DNA of 64,000 nt. It comes from Clusia tigrina (lineage: Eukaryota > Arthropoda > Insecta > Diptera > Clusiidae). Shown piece by piece: positions 1 through 12,572 of this stretch. Position 1 is the stretch's first letter. The number at the start of each line of letters is the position of its first letter. The notes under the pieces were generated by a model. That model saw only the letters and a program-made list of their open reading frames with translations. It was not told the DNA's origin and did not search any database. The position numbers and the translations under genes are program-made. Location: the NCBI GenBank assembly GCA_920105625.2, contig OV050031.1:229959194-230023193 (forward strand), read 5' to 3'.

Positions 1-64
1 TAGAACTGTTCAGCTTATACAATTTATTTCTGCCACTTTTTAAAAATCAACTGAATTCCCTTAC

Positions 65-614
65 CTTGTGGCTGGTTCATCAAGTAGGGCAACCAGAAAT
101 TGCCACAACTGCAGCGATCCACGCCGTTGAGTAACTGCTTGGCTTGTGGAAATAGCATTGCTGGCGTAGATACTTTCAAATTTAATATCTGGATTTGTGG
201 ATGATACTGTGGTGGAGTCGACATTACTGGGGCGCAGTGAGTAGCTAGATGAAATCGTGGAGTTGTGTTGACTACCGTATTTAATATCGCCATCTGCTGA
301 GGTGGAAGCTGGCACAGCGAATGATGGCGAGAGTTCTCCAGTTGTCCGTACATTGTATGCGGGGTTTGTCTGCGAATTATAATGCTGATAGACACTGGAG
401 GCACTGGTGGAGATGACCCCCGAATGGCTGAATTTAAATGCCGACGAGTGCGGCGTCAAGTGTGGATGCTGTTGAAGTAGATTGGTAGACTGCGCATGAG
501 AATGGTGATGGTTAAGGTGCGTTGTTGAATCAGGATGTTCTATTTTGGTATTGTGAAACTGGTGTCCAATAGGGAGAGTCGTAGTTCCAATTGAGTTAGT
601 GCAAAATGCGCCTT
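65..614 (-). CDS. Ets96B: Ets96B-like ETS factor, exon carrying start of ETS domain
   Basis: Internal coding exon of an ETS-family transcription factor (nuclear, binds GGAA sites). It ends with RRGSLQLWQFLVALLDEP, the first helix of the ETS domain in the form typical of the PEA3/ETV1-4-5 group. Drosophila Ets96B is the fly member of that group, so the symbol is by family resemblance. The rest of the ETS domain lies beyond the left edge. The donor is GTAAGG at 64-59, leaving phase 2. The acceptor (ctctag) is at 616-615, and the first two bases complete a codon begun by the exon at 7485-7667. The exon is 550 bases (2+182x3+2), and frame is kept across both known junctions. The translated stretch is Ser/Thr/His/Gln-rich, as expected for the disordered region N-terminal to the ETS fold. 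The main uncertainty is the exact paralogue. Confidence 0.8.
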
Positions 615-1306
615 CTAGAGTAAAGTTTAAGTTATATAAAAGTAAAATAAGATTATTTTAAAGTAGATAGAACATAGATCTCTTAAAATAGAAAATATAG
701 TTATAATGAACAAAAATGTTTGTTGATAATGGAGCTTGGAATGCAGGCTTGTAGCATAGAAATCTTGGTTTAGATCTGTGATTTTTCTCTTTATTTTCTG
801 TTTGCTGATGCTGGTGACCATGACGTATTGCAGATTTTTATTGTGATCGGTATGGTATGTATTTTTATTTTCATTATAAAATTTATGATTACACAGGGGA
901 ATAAAAAAATTGTTTTTTCTGCGGCATAAGTTTATGGAGTCAATTTAGATCCATATGATTATGAAGTACTCACCCTATAAATTATTTTGTTTGAATTGAC
1001 GGATGATATCGTATATTGTAGTGATATTTCTGGGCATTTAAATATAATGGGCCTTCCAGTATACCAATCAAAAGACTGGCGACTTTTCTTAGCTAACTTA
1101 AAAAAAGTTTAAAATGATTGTTACTGCATAATGGAAATAAATTAGCTTCGATTCCGATAATCAATCCAGGTTATTCAACTACTCTTAAGGAAGAATATCA
1201 AAATATTAAACTTGTTTTCGAGAAAATTTCATTTCATCACCATCAGCGACCAGTGTGTGTAGATTTAAAAATAGTACATTTTTTATTGGGTCAGCAAATG
1301 GCGGAT
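615..1306. other. Intron sequence of the Ets96B-like gene
   Basis: AT-rich sequence between the ETS exon and the inverted-repeat element at 1307. I see no coding, RNA or repeat structure in it beyond short A/T runs. Confidence 0.6.
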
Positions 1307-2198
1307 ACACCAAATATCTCTGTTTTCTTTGTCTGTGGGACAGTGTGAAAAATGAACTCTGGAGCAGGAAAGACTGGCCGTCGAGAATGAACATGACTGT
1401 AGGAAAAGCTAACATCGTTCATGAACCGTTTGTCCTTTAGACCATGTGGCAAACGTATTAGTAATATTCTGAATTTACAATAATAAATATCCTTTGATTT
1501 ACAATATGAGCTAAAAATTTATTCAATCGTCAATAGCTCTTGTTAGTATTATATTAGATGAATACACCCAGTTATTTCTATCTTAGGATATATAACTCGC
1601 AACCGGTATGCCAGACAACGTACTGCGGTCAAATTAACTAGAAAATATAGAGGGTTTCAGTCTTATAATAAAGAGTGCATGAGGAATCTTTGGGTAACCT
1701 GTAATCTGCTGTTAGTTTCGGTTGCCATCAAGAATATCAAGGCAATATGGGCTAGTCTCGCAGCCAGCCGCAGTGGAAAAAAAATTAATTCATTTAAATT
1801 TGTGGCCCATGAAAAATTCCTGGCTTAAACCTTTTTATACCAAGACCAGATAATGACTGACAAATATATTTGCAGCAATCACCATTTTACTACCACAAAG
1901 TAACTGTTTTATTAACAAACTGTTTTATGAGTCCAAGTTTAACCAAAGAACATCAACGTAACGTGAAACAGAAAATCAGATATTTTTTCCTTCTTCTTGA
2001 TGAGACTTCTTATTACGTTGATGTTCTTTTGTTTAACATGTAGTGGTGGAAGAATGATTTTTTCTCGACTGATCAACGGTTCATGGACGATGTTAGCTTT
2101 TCCTACAGTCATGTTCATTCTCGACGGCCAGTCTTTCCTGCTCCAGTGTTCATTTTTCACACTGTCCCACAGACAAAGAAAACAGGGATATTTAGTGT
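1307..2198. mobile_element. Inverted-repeat (foldback-like) element, about 120-bp arms
   Basis: The segments 1307-1427 and 2075-2198 are reverse complements with only a few mismatches, for example the arm core GGAAAGACTGGCCGTCGAGA on each strand. The central 650 bases have no long reading frame. This is the layout of a non-autonomous DNA transposon with long terminal inverted repeats. No clear target duplication is visible (flanks ggcggat and aaaaggt). A smaller element with its own ends (1944-2030) is inserted next to the right arm. Confidence 0.7.
1944..2030. mobile_element. 87-bp mini transposon with CAAAGAACATCAACG ends and 7-bp TSD
   Basis: The ends are inverted copies of CAAAGAACATCAACGTAA (the last base at 2030 is T instead of the expected G). 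Perfect 7-bp direct repeats GTTTAAC flank it at 1937-1943 and 2031-2037. There is no coding capacity. The same ends occur at 51329-51356, 61885-61912 and 53637-53703, so this is one member of a repeated family. Confidence 0.8.
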
Positions 2199-3019
2199 AA
2201 AAGGTACGAACGTACCTTATTCACTGAAAGGGGCGGAGCCTGGTGAAACTGCTGGAGTGGCGCAGAGGCCCTGAGGTTGTTGCAACCCCGAAGGGTTCGA
2301 ATGCAGCCAAAGCAGACGCCAATGTGGCCCTGAGATGTCTCGGCTCTCTTATCTTTCTGCTGTTAATCCAACTACTGCCCGGCGAAATTTGAGTTTGTGG
2401 CGGGGAAAAAGTTGCATAAACGACCATACAATCTGGAGTTTCTACGGCCATGCTCTCCTATATGGGGTATTTTATAGGCTATCAGCCTCTGGCTGTGATT
2501 GGACGGAGGAGAACAGATCGTAAGATGGTTGATGCAGAGATTAAGCACTGCTTCTTATGAAACGGGTAATCGTCTCGAGTCCAGAGGCAAACGTGGGGGC
2601 TATGAGACGAAGGACGGAAGCTTATAGGTGAAGTGCTCGTCTATGGCTAACTTCGAATGGATCAAGACAGAGGTAGATAAGATGCCCGCTTTGGTAAACT
2701 CTCTTCATTATATACAAGGAGAAGACTAAAGACCCTGGGAAGGCTATCGGATGGTTTCAGGATTCAGACCTGACTAAAAGTATGTCGATGTTCTGGAATC
2801 GAGGTACGAAAACCGTCTTAACCCGTTATTTGGGAAGATTATATTCCAAGTCTTCCAGAAAAAATAACCTAGGCATGTCTACTGGTGTTACCATAACCAT
2901 AGGTATATCAAAGATGTCTTTGTTGTCTTGGGGGTTGAAGGGGGATAAGGTACTATATGACGAGAGTTCCAGTAGACCAACAACCAGTCTTATAGTATCC
3001 TCTAGTTTGTCGCTAAGAC
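2199..3019. other. Intron sequence, probably decayed LINE 5' part
   Basis: This stretch is less AT-rich than its surroundings and precedes a recognisable LINE endonuclease on the plus strand. Short open stretches exist but no motif can be named. I treat it as probable decayed LINE sequence rather than host coding sequence. Confidence 0.3.
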
Positions 3020-4115
3020 TTGGTAGCCGCCAGAATGAGTTACAAATGCATTCATGGAGGGTCGCACTTCGTGATTGCCTCTGCTTTTTTTCCCTATGAC
3101 GCGCTTCTCCCACAACCCCGAACGCAGGCGGCGGACTTGCCCAGTATACCATCCGGGAGAGTAGTAAATGCAATGAGCGGGGGTTGCTGCTTTTCAATTA
3201 TGTCGTTTCCTCCACCCTTAATATTCAAAACATGGGTTGTCAATCTACCTTTGCCATTGCTAGGAGGCAGGAAGTAATATACATGACTCTATCCAACAAG
3301 AGGACTTCTTTTAAATATATTTCAGCAATATCGAATCATTGGGTGCCACGGCTAGATTAGTTCAGATCCTTCAGAAGGGTCGCTTTGGAAACCTGATAGT
3401 ACTTTTACAGAAAGGCATAATGAGAAAATTTGTTTATTATTGGAGTCCCACTTCCCTGGGAATCAGGGTGCAGTCGCCCAGCAGCCACCAAATATTGAGC
3501 ACGAACTGCATAGAGCGACTGCTTCTCGGCGCGACTGTGGCGAATGTAGATGCTATTAGATATGCGATTGCATATTTTGGCAACTTCAAATCGCCCGTCT
3601 GGATGGCATTTATCCAGTCTTGCTGAAGCAGAGCATAAAGTGATTACTGCATTGAGGAGTATGATGTAGCCTACTTAATAGCAGGAATCTCTCTTATGCA
3701 GATTTGAAAGAACGTGCAGTATACTCTGAATAATATTGACACATGGTGTGCGGCAAATAGACTTTCGGTAAACGTAGTGAAAACGAATTTAGTTATCTTT
3801 ACTCGATTGGAGGTCAACGGATTTGTTCAGCCAACAATCAAGGGGATATTCAGTTATACAGCGAGGTGAAATATCTGGGGGTGGTCCTGGATAGTAATCT
3901 TCTCTGGAAATCATACGTTGAACTAAAGGTTGCAAAAGCAATGGTAATTTTTTGGCAATGCAAAAGACTTTTTGGTGTTTGGCTCCTTCGAAAGTCCTTT
4001 GGATTTATAAGGCAATGATCATATCCTACGCATCGGTAGTCTGGGGAAAAGATTGGGATGGAGTCTGCTCTATCTAGATTACAGAGAACTGTGGTTATTT
4101 GTTGGTGTTTCAGAA
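3020..4115 (+). pseudogene. Decayed LINE endonuclease/reverse transcriptase (R1/LOA-like)
   Basis: Broken plus-strand remnants of a non-LTR retrotransposon. An endonuclease tail (ERGLLLFNYVV, then IQNMGCQSTFAIARRQEVIY) lies at about 3170-3290. An RT start block (FGNFKSP then, in another frame, LDGIYPVLLKQS) is near 3580-3640. RT thumb/connection motifs (NIDTWCAANRLSVN, VKYLGVVLDSNLLWKS) lie at 3735-3910. Each piece is in a different frame, with internal stops. Motif style fits the R1/LOA group of insect LINEs. It lies inside the large Ets96B-like intron on the opposite strand. Confidence 0.7.
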
Positions 4116-7100
4116 GTATTTGTGTCTACAGTGACAGTTAGTGAGCACGTATTTAAAATTCATACCAGCACGTCAACGCTGTTTATCTGGGCATTTGGAT
4201 TTATTCAACTGTGGAGTATTCTTCCATTACAAAGCCAGCGAAAAATTTTGATTTCTGATGTATATGTTCATGTATAAAAATTTAACTTACAAGAATGCAT
4301 CATAAGTGCTGCCTTCTCATATATACTACTCCATTTCTATTGATACTTCTACCCAATTTAAATTTTTACGACCAAGAAATGGTTTGTATGAAGGGGGTAG
4401 GCTAATATAGCTCTTTTTGTTGTTTGTCTTTCCTAAATGGCCTAGGTATTTAACAGCATTGTATAATTTAAATATCTCACTTAATTCAGTACATGAACGC
4501 ACGCACAAACAACGCACGCACAAACAACCACTCATTGATAGCATATTCAATATGGCACATTTTATCAGTGAGTCAAAGCCTGCTTGGTGGCAATGTATCT
4601 GCCGTTTATGTGTAATCAGTACACTCGGCGGAAATACATTGTTCCGCTCTACTCTGCTGTCATTAAAAATGCAGAAGATACCTTGCATAATCCATGAGCA
4701 AGTGTCGAGAAGTAAAAACATCATCAACAAACCATTAAATCTGTTGGAACGGAAGGAAATAGTCCCTTAGGATTGCTGCTGCTGCCGTGATAGACTGACT
4801 ATCATGGGTAAGACCGGATGAAGGAAGGGCGCGGTCGGGTGGTTATGCGGGCAATGCACGGCCAACCAGAATGGCGGGAAAAGGAGGTTATTAAAGATGA
4901 TGCTGGCGGCGAGTGCATTCTGCCTACGGTGTGAATATTTCAATAGGAAGTGATTGTTCGTAAGGAAATTCATAAAGACAACATTTTTTCAAATTGAATT
5001 TTCCGCGGTAGATTATCGGCATGGCCGAGATATGGTATTGCTGTCAATTGGATTATTTGTTGTTATTGCTGTTGTCGTAAATCGTGCACGGTGCTCTTTA
5101 TTAAAATATATTTTAAATGCGAAATTGAATAAAAACAAATTGAGTTATTAGTACGTGAACAGGATACGCAGTACGCGGTCCGCATGCACAACAGCATTAC
5201 ATCAGCGCAATGGAGAGGGTTGGACAGGTGTGTGTGTATATGCTTAGATTTTGTAATTTAAATAAATGAACGCTTCTGTTGTGAAAATTCGTGTCTTATT
5301 ATGATGTGGCTTACCTTCGTCGCTCTTTTTTAAAATCCCCGCGGGTGGCGATGATGGAAATCTTTATGGCAGAGGAGGCATATTTCGAAAAAAATATATA
5401 ATAAAATCTGAGTTTAGCTTAAAACGATAGATACAATAATTTATAATCTGGATTGACATTCGTTTGATCTGTGTACGAAAACTGCAAAATTATCAATGCT
5501 TCCTTATACCTAGTCATAGACATATACGAGTACGTAAGCACCGGCCAGCCTTAAAAAATATGCTATTGGTGATTGCAAAAACGCTATTTATCTATGTAAG
5601 TTGTAAGTGACGCAGCTGCCGCCACTCTAGTCACCCAATTCTCCACTCACCACGACTTACCTGTAGCAATACGAGTGTGTCACAGCAGGAATGTCGAAAA
5701 AAGATGACGCTCTTTCATGGCGAACTCCTTTGACGTTAACTGCAAGAAATATTCTGAGCTTTAGCTTTTGTCAGATAATGTTAAATATTAATACACTACG
5801 GGATACTTTTGTGCTGTGAACGACTACTTGCAGGGGCATGCTTTGGTGCACTGGCTGTGACCGGGTGAGCACAAATATGGGACTGACAACTGCATAATGA
5901 GTTAGCAAAAAAAAAAGAAAACACAAGTGGTTACAATGAAAATCAAAACGAACACCGTGCAAATCGATGACAGGAAAATTGTAGTAAACGATATCAGCCC
6001 TGGAGGAGTAATTTCTGTTCTTACTGGTAGCTTCCTATTTCACAGATTTTCCATATTCAGAATGAAGGAAGTAATTTTTGCGGTAAAAGAAAGTGAGAAT
6101 AGAATAAGTCTGAGCAAAGGTGGCTAAGCCGCCAACGGCATATGTAATTTGGATTTGGCTGACAGCTGTGGAAGCAGTTTGGCTAAACCTTATTGGAGCA
6201 TACTGACAAAATTTTAACTGAGAGTCAATGAACCTACGAGTCTTAGTGAAGTTAAGGAGCCTTAATGTACATTATACAATTTCAATCATGGCCTTACTAA
6301 ACATTGATACAGCCGTTAACAATCTTTGGAACAAATCCGTCACCCTGTTCTTGAATTAATCAGCTGCTAACTATATAACTATCCATTGTAAATTCGGCAT
6401 TGTCACTACTGTAAGAATAGTGAACAGATTGTATCTCCTATCTTCTCCTGTTGGCCATTACAGAAGAAGCTAGATATGTTCATGGAGGTTGTATTATACC
6501 ATAAGCGTTTTGGAATATGTTAGAAAAGTCGCTATAACTATAAGAAAGAAATGGGGAATGCAACCTCTTGTAACCATCTCAGAGATCAGGACTTTCAATT
6601 GACGGTGGATTTGTTTTATTGCAGAAACTGTAGTAGAAAGGGCACTCGTCAAAGTTTCCATAGTCAACAATTAGGACTAAAGCTACACGCATGGTAACCC
6701 TATTTAAGAGGAAGTGGGATAGAGGGAAAAATCTCAAATCTGATTTAATAAAACTATTGAATTTCGATATGCTGTATTAAGATACTCTTGAGTTCGAAAG
6801 AATTTAAATATACAAAATGTAAATTCCGCTCTATCCAGGCACATGTATAAAATTCAGTAAATGAATTCGTATCATCCATTAGAAGATACGTCCATGCGAT
6901 TAGACCTTCTTAATAAGAAACATTTCCGCTACAAAACTGTTTGGCGATTTTATAAGGGTGCTTCACAATTGTTAGATAAAGTTTCACTATTTCTGGAGAA
7001 GATATTTATTGGAATTTGCCATTTGCTGCTTTTACATAAAGCTCAGCAACGAGAGTGTAAGGGCAATGTGGTTTTTAAGGCTAGGCCTATATATGGATGC

Positions 7101-7484
7101 AAATTCTTTTGGGACGTTTTTTATGTATATACAAAGTATATTGAAGTGTTGGATCCAATTTCCAATATATCAGAGAATACATAAAATTACGAGTACTTTG
7201 GCATCGTTTTTAACAAAATTAAGACAACAATGCCAGTGGCAATAATTCATAAAGAAATTAATAAATGAACAAGACAAACACAAACAATCAACAAGCAAGC
7301 AAAATCTATAACACACACATGCACACACTGTCGATACATACATGCATATAAGAAGAGCAAAGTTCAAACAGCATATAAAATGAAAAAAAGAATACTTTGG
7401 TGGGGTTGGCAGGCAGGATTTTAGCCGAAACTGTTAACATGCTCACTAAGCGGGCTGTGGCGGGTGTTGCCTGGACGCGCTTAC
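4116..7484. other. Remainder of the large Ets96B-like intron
   Basis: Mostly AT-rich non-coding sequence. A short tandem acgcacgcacaaacaa repeat lies at 4497-4530. Open stretches of 60-130 codons on both strands at 4326-4770 and 6861-7250 show no recognisable protein motif. Confidence 0.5.
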
Positions 7485-7667
7485 CATTGTACCTTGCGTT
7501 CAGATAACCTTCGGTGGAGCCCTCTAACCCGTATTTAGCAATCGATGATGTAGCGGGAGACGTGTACATCACCAGCTCATCGGCCAATGGATGAGTGCTG
7601 GGATGATGAGGATGGTGGTGATGGTGGTGGTGATGCGCATGGGCATACCAATGTTCCCTAGTCAAGT
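7485..7667 (-). CDS. Ets96B: Ets96B-like, middle exon (His-rich)
   Basis: Coding exon on the minus strand between acceptor tgcag (ag at 7669-7668) and donor GTAAGC (7484-7479). It is 183 bases and enters and leaves in phase 1, matching its neighbours at 7771-8113 and 65-614. The product has a low-complexity run of eight His (7608-7640), then a Ser/Thr-rich stretch around YTSPATSSIAKYGLEGST. The link to the ETS exon rests on phase, strand and composition, because no domain lies in this exon. A 6.87 kb intron separates it from the next exon. Confidence 0.7.
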
Positions 7668-7770
7668 CTGCACAATTTAGGAATATAATAATAAAAAAAT
7701 AAATGCAGAAATACACCAAGAGCAGGCTGCGCTAGAGAATTATGCTCGAAATTGGTCCGGCAATACTCAC

Positions 7771-8113
7771 CGCTGGTGTGCATCGCCGGTGTTTGTGCTG
7801 TTGTCGAGCTTAGCACCGGAGTGGTAGCTGTACCACAGCAGGACAACTTCTGGGTGGATAACTCCGTGTTGTGTGCGACATCGACAATCGTGTTGGTATG
7901 CACTTCGGCGCATTTTTTGTGGTCCGGTGAGGTGCGGCTGCAGGCTGTCTTGATTATGGTAGACTGAGAAGACAGTGTGCCGGATGAAGCGCACAGCGTC
8001 GCCACAGTAGGTGCTGAGTTGGGCTGAGCCTGAAATGCTATACTGTTGACATTTTCCAACTGCGTCAAAGATTGTTGAAGGCTATCCAGGGAAGTATTTG
8101 CTGAGTAGCTCGA
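7771..8113 (-). CDS. Ets96B: Ets96B-like, upstream exon
   Basis: Minus-strand coding exon with donor GTGAGT at 7770-7765, separated from the next exon by a 103-base intron. The 343 bases leave phase 1, as the next exon needs. The product is Ser/Thr/Gln-rich with no recognised domain, fitting the N-terminal activation region of PEA3-type ETS proteins. The 5' boundary is set at an acacag acceptor (8115-8114), which gives phase 0. An in-frame ATG a few codons further upstream could instead be the start, so this end is uncertain. Confidence 0.6.
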
Positions 8114-9629
8114 CTGTGTATAGCGGTGTAGCATATAAGATAAATGGAAACTATATATGAGAAAGGTATTTTGCGGCTTTATCACCTTTAAGAGTGCTTA
8201 TGCATTTTAATTTAAATTCCTTTAAGATGATTAAACTAGTTGGAAAGGGTATTCGAGGTTGTCGGTTGAGCGGAGTCTGCCAACTAATTACGGAAATAAC
8301 TCAATCCTTGGCAGGAAATAGACTTCAATTTCTCAACACTCAAATGGATGTCAATAATACTTGCTGTAGCCCTTAAAATGCGAATTTCACCAAGCGACTC
8401 CCACAGAAATGACTTGCAAAACACAGGAAGTGGTTGTGGCAATTGAAAATTGATGTGAAACTCGCTCAGATAGGAATGCGTGCGGGAGTCTTAAAAAGTG
8501 AGGCTGAAAGTTGCGTCAAGGGAAGAACATGTTGAAGAAAATTGACAAGAAAGCGAAGTGGGGTCAAATGACACTCATATCAGACGCAGTCCAATTTAAC
8601 GTCGTATGACTTTCTTCATGCTGAGAGGCGGCCTATTTAATGCATTTTCACTCCAGGTGATTACAAATCCACTCGTACACAAAAAATAACCAAATGAAAG
8701 AAAACAATACGCTCAAAAAGAAAAATCTGAACGCATGTATGGGCGTCGTAATTAGTTTAACAGCTTATTCGTTAGAAACAAAACACAAAGCTCGGTCAGT
8801 CGCGTGTAGCATCGTGGAGCGCTGGGACGGAGGGCAATTAAGTAATGAGCTGTGTACAAATAATCGACACTGCCAAGCATTGTCACCGGCAGACCATCGC
8901 CATTACTGCTATTACCGTGGGTAAACAAAGACGAGTTGGAGTTGGTTGCAGCTGGTGGCCAAGTAGTCAGTGTCACATTCGTATTCAAGGAAAAGGTTAC
9001 CAATTAAATAGGTGAGAAGTGCCGTCAGACGGACATGTTGAATTGGTGTGCATTTCACTGACACTGAGTTCTCTGAAAGAAGAATATACAGGCACGTTAA
9101 CGTGGAGCAAGTGCTTTAAAGACAGAAGTTGTTCCACTTACAACTCCATGGTGCATAAGCACCAATTTCACTAACATTTGCTGCAACTTCGCGAAACGAG
9201 TCGGACGGGTTTACCTTAGTTAGATACTTTCGACATTTTACTCTTGTTCCCCAATCACAAGACCTGAATTTTATTTAAACATTGGCAAAATTATGTTTTT
9301 GATTGGAACCCTCTTTGCAAGTTTTCAGAAAGTCTCGCGTTTGATGGTTTCTGCATTGTGAACCTTGGCAATGAGTCCGCTTCGGAATGTTGTTCTTGGG
9401 CAATATGGGAACTGCATAGCAGTGAGCCCCTATCAAAACTATTGGAAGTAGTAATTGAAATCAGTGAAATCTGAAACCAGTATTATCACAAGAGACTTCG
9501 CAAGAGACTTCGGACACGCTGTAACAAAGAATATTATAAATATATACTAGGATAGCCAGGCGGCCAGGAAGTCAATTAACTCGGTGGAACTGAAATAATG
9601 CTGATATCAGAACCATTTTCATGGTACGC
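8114..9629. other. Upstream of the Ets96B-like exons; no clear gene
   Basis: Apart from the weak candidate exon at 8887-8960, I see no supported feature. Further 5' exons or the promoter of the Ets96B-like gene may lie here or to the right, but I cannot place them. Confidence 0.4.
8887..8960 (-). CDS. Possible further upstream exon of the Ets96B-like gene
   Basis: A weak candidate. The minus strand is open over a Thr/Asn/Ser-rich stretch (around TNSNSSLFTHGNSSNGDGLP). It ends at a possible donor GTGACA (8886-8881) in phase 0, which is the phase needed to join the exon at 8113. An acceptor-like ccaccag lies near 8961-8967. Composition resembles the neighbouring exons, but the donor is poor and no domain supports the call. 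Confidence 0.25.
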
Positions 9630-10260
9630 TAATATGGGTTCCGCGGCATAGGGAAATTGAGGGGACCTGTAGGGCTGATGAGCTAGCCAGACGGGGCACC
9701 AACCTTCCTTTATGCACGGACAGATGCAAGATTGGAATACCAATTGCTACCTGTAAACTGATGCTGAAGGATAGGGTCGTACGTGAGGCCAATGGGTTTT
9801 GGGCACATGAGGGCTCTTGCTTAACGACTTGGCTAATATAGCCGGTGCTTAATAGTAGGAAATCTAGAGACTTGCTTGCCCGGTCGAGAGAAGATATCTC
9901 TAAGGTCGTGGCTGGTATAATCATTGGCTGTTCGGCAGGCATGCTATCAGACTGGGAGTATTCTCTTATGAATACTGCAGAAGCTGTGGGGAAGAGGAGG
10001 AGGAGGAGACTGTGGAACATCTCTTCTGTAGGTGCCCGGATCTGACTAGAAGCAGAGCGGGTTCATTAGGCAAATATGCTTTTAATTCTCTTACAGAAGT
10101 CGCCGGCGCGAAGGTCAAATAAATCTTGCGCTTTATTAGGGTTCCGAAGTGGTTTGACGAGTAAATCAGAGGTACGTTGTTACGCGGTGATATCACAATG
10201 GACCTACCCGGTGAACTCGCACGCACAGGGAAAGGTAAAGGGTATTTCGAAGTCGGTCTA
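9630..10260 (+). pseudogene. LINE RNase H and C-terminal zinc-finger fragment
   Basis: The plus-strand translation contains the RNase H block IWVPRHREIEGTCRADELAR. After frame breaks it contains RHAIRLGVFSYEYCRSCGEE and VEHLFCRCPDL, a C-x2-C...H-x4-C finger typical of the end of R1/LOA-type LINE ORF2. Stops and frameshifts interrupt it. It resembles the other end of the same LINE type seen at 3020-4115, but exons of the host gene lie between, so the two are separate insertions or rearranged copies. Confidence 0.7.
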
Positions 10261-12572
10261 ACTAGACTTCAGACTTCTTTATTCGCTTTATCTATTTATA
10301 TTATTAACCTCTGTCCACTCCTGAGGTCGTGAAAAATCAGAGCGATTGGATAAACGGAACATGCCATCTCCTACACAACTTAATTGTTTCAAACCGAATA
10401 GCTTCACCTTTAATGAGAATCACAGACTTCAAATTCTATACTCCGATATAGACGGTACTACTATTTTACTACTACAATACAAAATATGAGCTACTGGGAG
10501 CCAGCATTTTACGCTCTTAACGATCACGGTTCTGTTCTTCATTGTCGCTGAAGTTGGACTACACTAACTTCAAGATAATCTAACCTATATATGATGTATA
10601 AAATACATATAAAGTAGGCATACTAGTTAAACCATATGTCAATAGAGTGCGTGGCAACGGAGTCAAAATGTCAATTTTTGGTTTAAAGTTATAACTGGCT
10701 TTGTGATACATCATGTGAAATTCTATCAATGAATCTTATATAGGAGCCAAGTTAAGAAAATGTGTGAAAAAGCAAAAGTATGCTGCCTACAATTCGTCCA
10801 TAAATTTTGGATAGGTATTAAGTCATGAACATATGTTAGTGGTGGGCGAGGCAGTAAACACAATATATACTGCACACAGTCTGCATAAAATCTAGTAGTA
10901 CGAATCAATCTTAACTACCAAATCTTATTACTAAATCATTTATTGGACTAAAGTTGTTGTCATTTTAAAGAAGTTGTCTATATCTGTATAAATGCGTTGT
11001 AGGCAAAGCTTTCGAAAGGACTCATATGGTTATCTGGTTTTGTCGAAAGGTCGAGGCTACAGTTTTGCAAAGTTTTATTGAGATATTCCCAAAGGTGTGC
11101 AAAAAAGTTGGTCACAGATTGACTGACAAAGTGCAAATTGGTTCAGAAAGTGACGCTGATTATTTATATGAACAAATATATTTCAACTGCATAAATTTAG
11201 TACACCATTTTCTCTTTTTAAGGGTAGAGGGTATAAAAACAAATATATAAGCGAATACCACCAGTTTTACACTTTAAATACAATTTCTACAATTATAAAA
11301 TAATTTATTTGTGGCATATGTCTTCACAAATCGTACACTTACAAAAGTGTTTTTTACATAAGAATAAGTGACAAATGCCTAGATTGATTCGATTACACTA
11401 GTAAAATATTGACGCTTACATGTTTTTACTGCTTAACAAAAGCATAACAAATGTATCTCAAAGCACTGAAGACTGTTGTGGAGGATGATTGCAATGTGTG
11501 GATGACAATTACATATATGAGTTTAATTAGTCAAGCAGAACCGCGTTTACTTTTAAAACCTGTGTCTGCATATTGGTTCAAAATTCCATTTACATTTGTC
11601 GTTGTTCGAGAGCTTTCTTTCTTTAAACTAATGAAAATTGCTTTCTTATAGTATATGTATATAAATGAACAGGCATCTCAAGCACTTACGGTGCACGGGT
11701 ATTTAAGCCTACCAAAGCAGAACGTATCGCATGCGCATGAGCAACCAGCCTCTCCATAGACATTGTCTTTGCCAAATACTACACTGTAGCGACAAGGTAT
11801 ACAAAATATATAATAACATGGCAAGACCATTCACACGTAAGTACTCGCATGTGGCAGCCACAGTTAAAATGTAATTCATAACAAGTATCTGGTGGAACGT
11901 TAGTATGTGGATAATGAGCCTTTAAGTACCCGTCAAATGAATAACAAACATTCGTAATTTTCTTATACAGGTAAGTGCATAGTAATTGACAATTAATTTT
12001 GAAAAGTCGTTTTCGCAATAAATATTTGCATGATTATAATTGTGGCATGATCCCCGCTGACTAGCTGTGGTGCAGTTCCATGCCACGATCAACTTTAAAC
12101 TGAAGTAACCTCTTTTGTGAGGGTTCAGTGGATCTCGAGCTCACGTATGTACTCGTATATTCGCTGCTGCCTACAGACGCATGGGAATACGTTACGAAAT
12201 AAAAATACGAGCTGTATATGATTGTGTGTGACGAAGTCTGTGGATTTTGAACTCAGTCTTCACTAGTTAGTATTCAAATTCCAGTCGCAAGTCTCACTCG
12301 CTCAATTTGATCTGCGAGTACTTTAATGTGAGAAACGGCGATTTTCTTTTCCGTTCGCAGCTATGCGTAAATGTGTTGTTGTGAATATGCGGCGTGGAAA
12401 ACACTTTCACTGAAAAGATGAGGTAGGCAGGCGGCACTGGACTATTTTGCGGCGCTTTTAGAGCGTCTTTGGTAGTGAAGTGGAAGAGAACGAAACGCGA
12501 GGTCGATCGCATTTGTAAAATTGTTAATAAACTCAGATTTCTTTGTTTTTTTTTAAATTTGTGAGAGATACA
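10261..12572. other. Intergenic / 5' region of the secreted-protein gene
   Basis: AT-rich, with no coding pattern. The last 250 bases before 12573 are presumably 5' UTR and promoter of the plus-strand gene, but no confident TATA or initiator can be assigned. Confidence 0.4.

Noticed and set aside
4326..4770. Coding frame of 117-134 codons in the Ets96B-like intron
   Set aside because: Open on both strands, no domain, no splice-site support.
9619..10226. Minus-strand frames opposite the LINE RNase H relic
   Set aside because: The plus strand carries clear RNase H and zinc-finger motifs, so these are antisense shadows.
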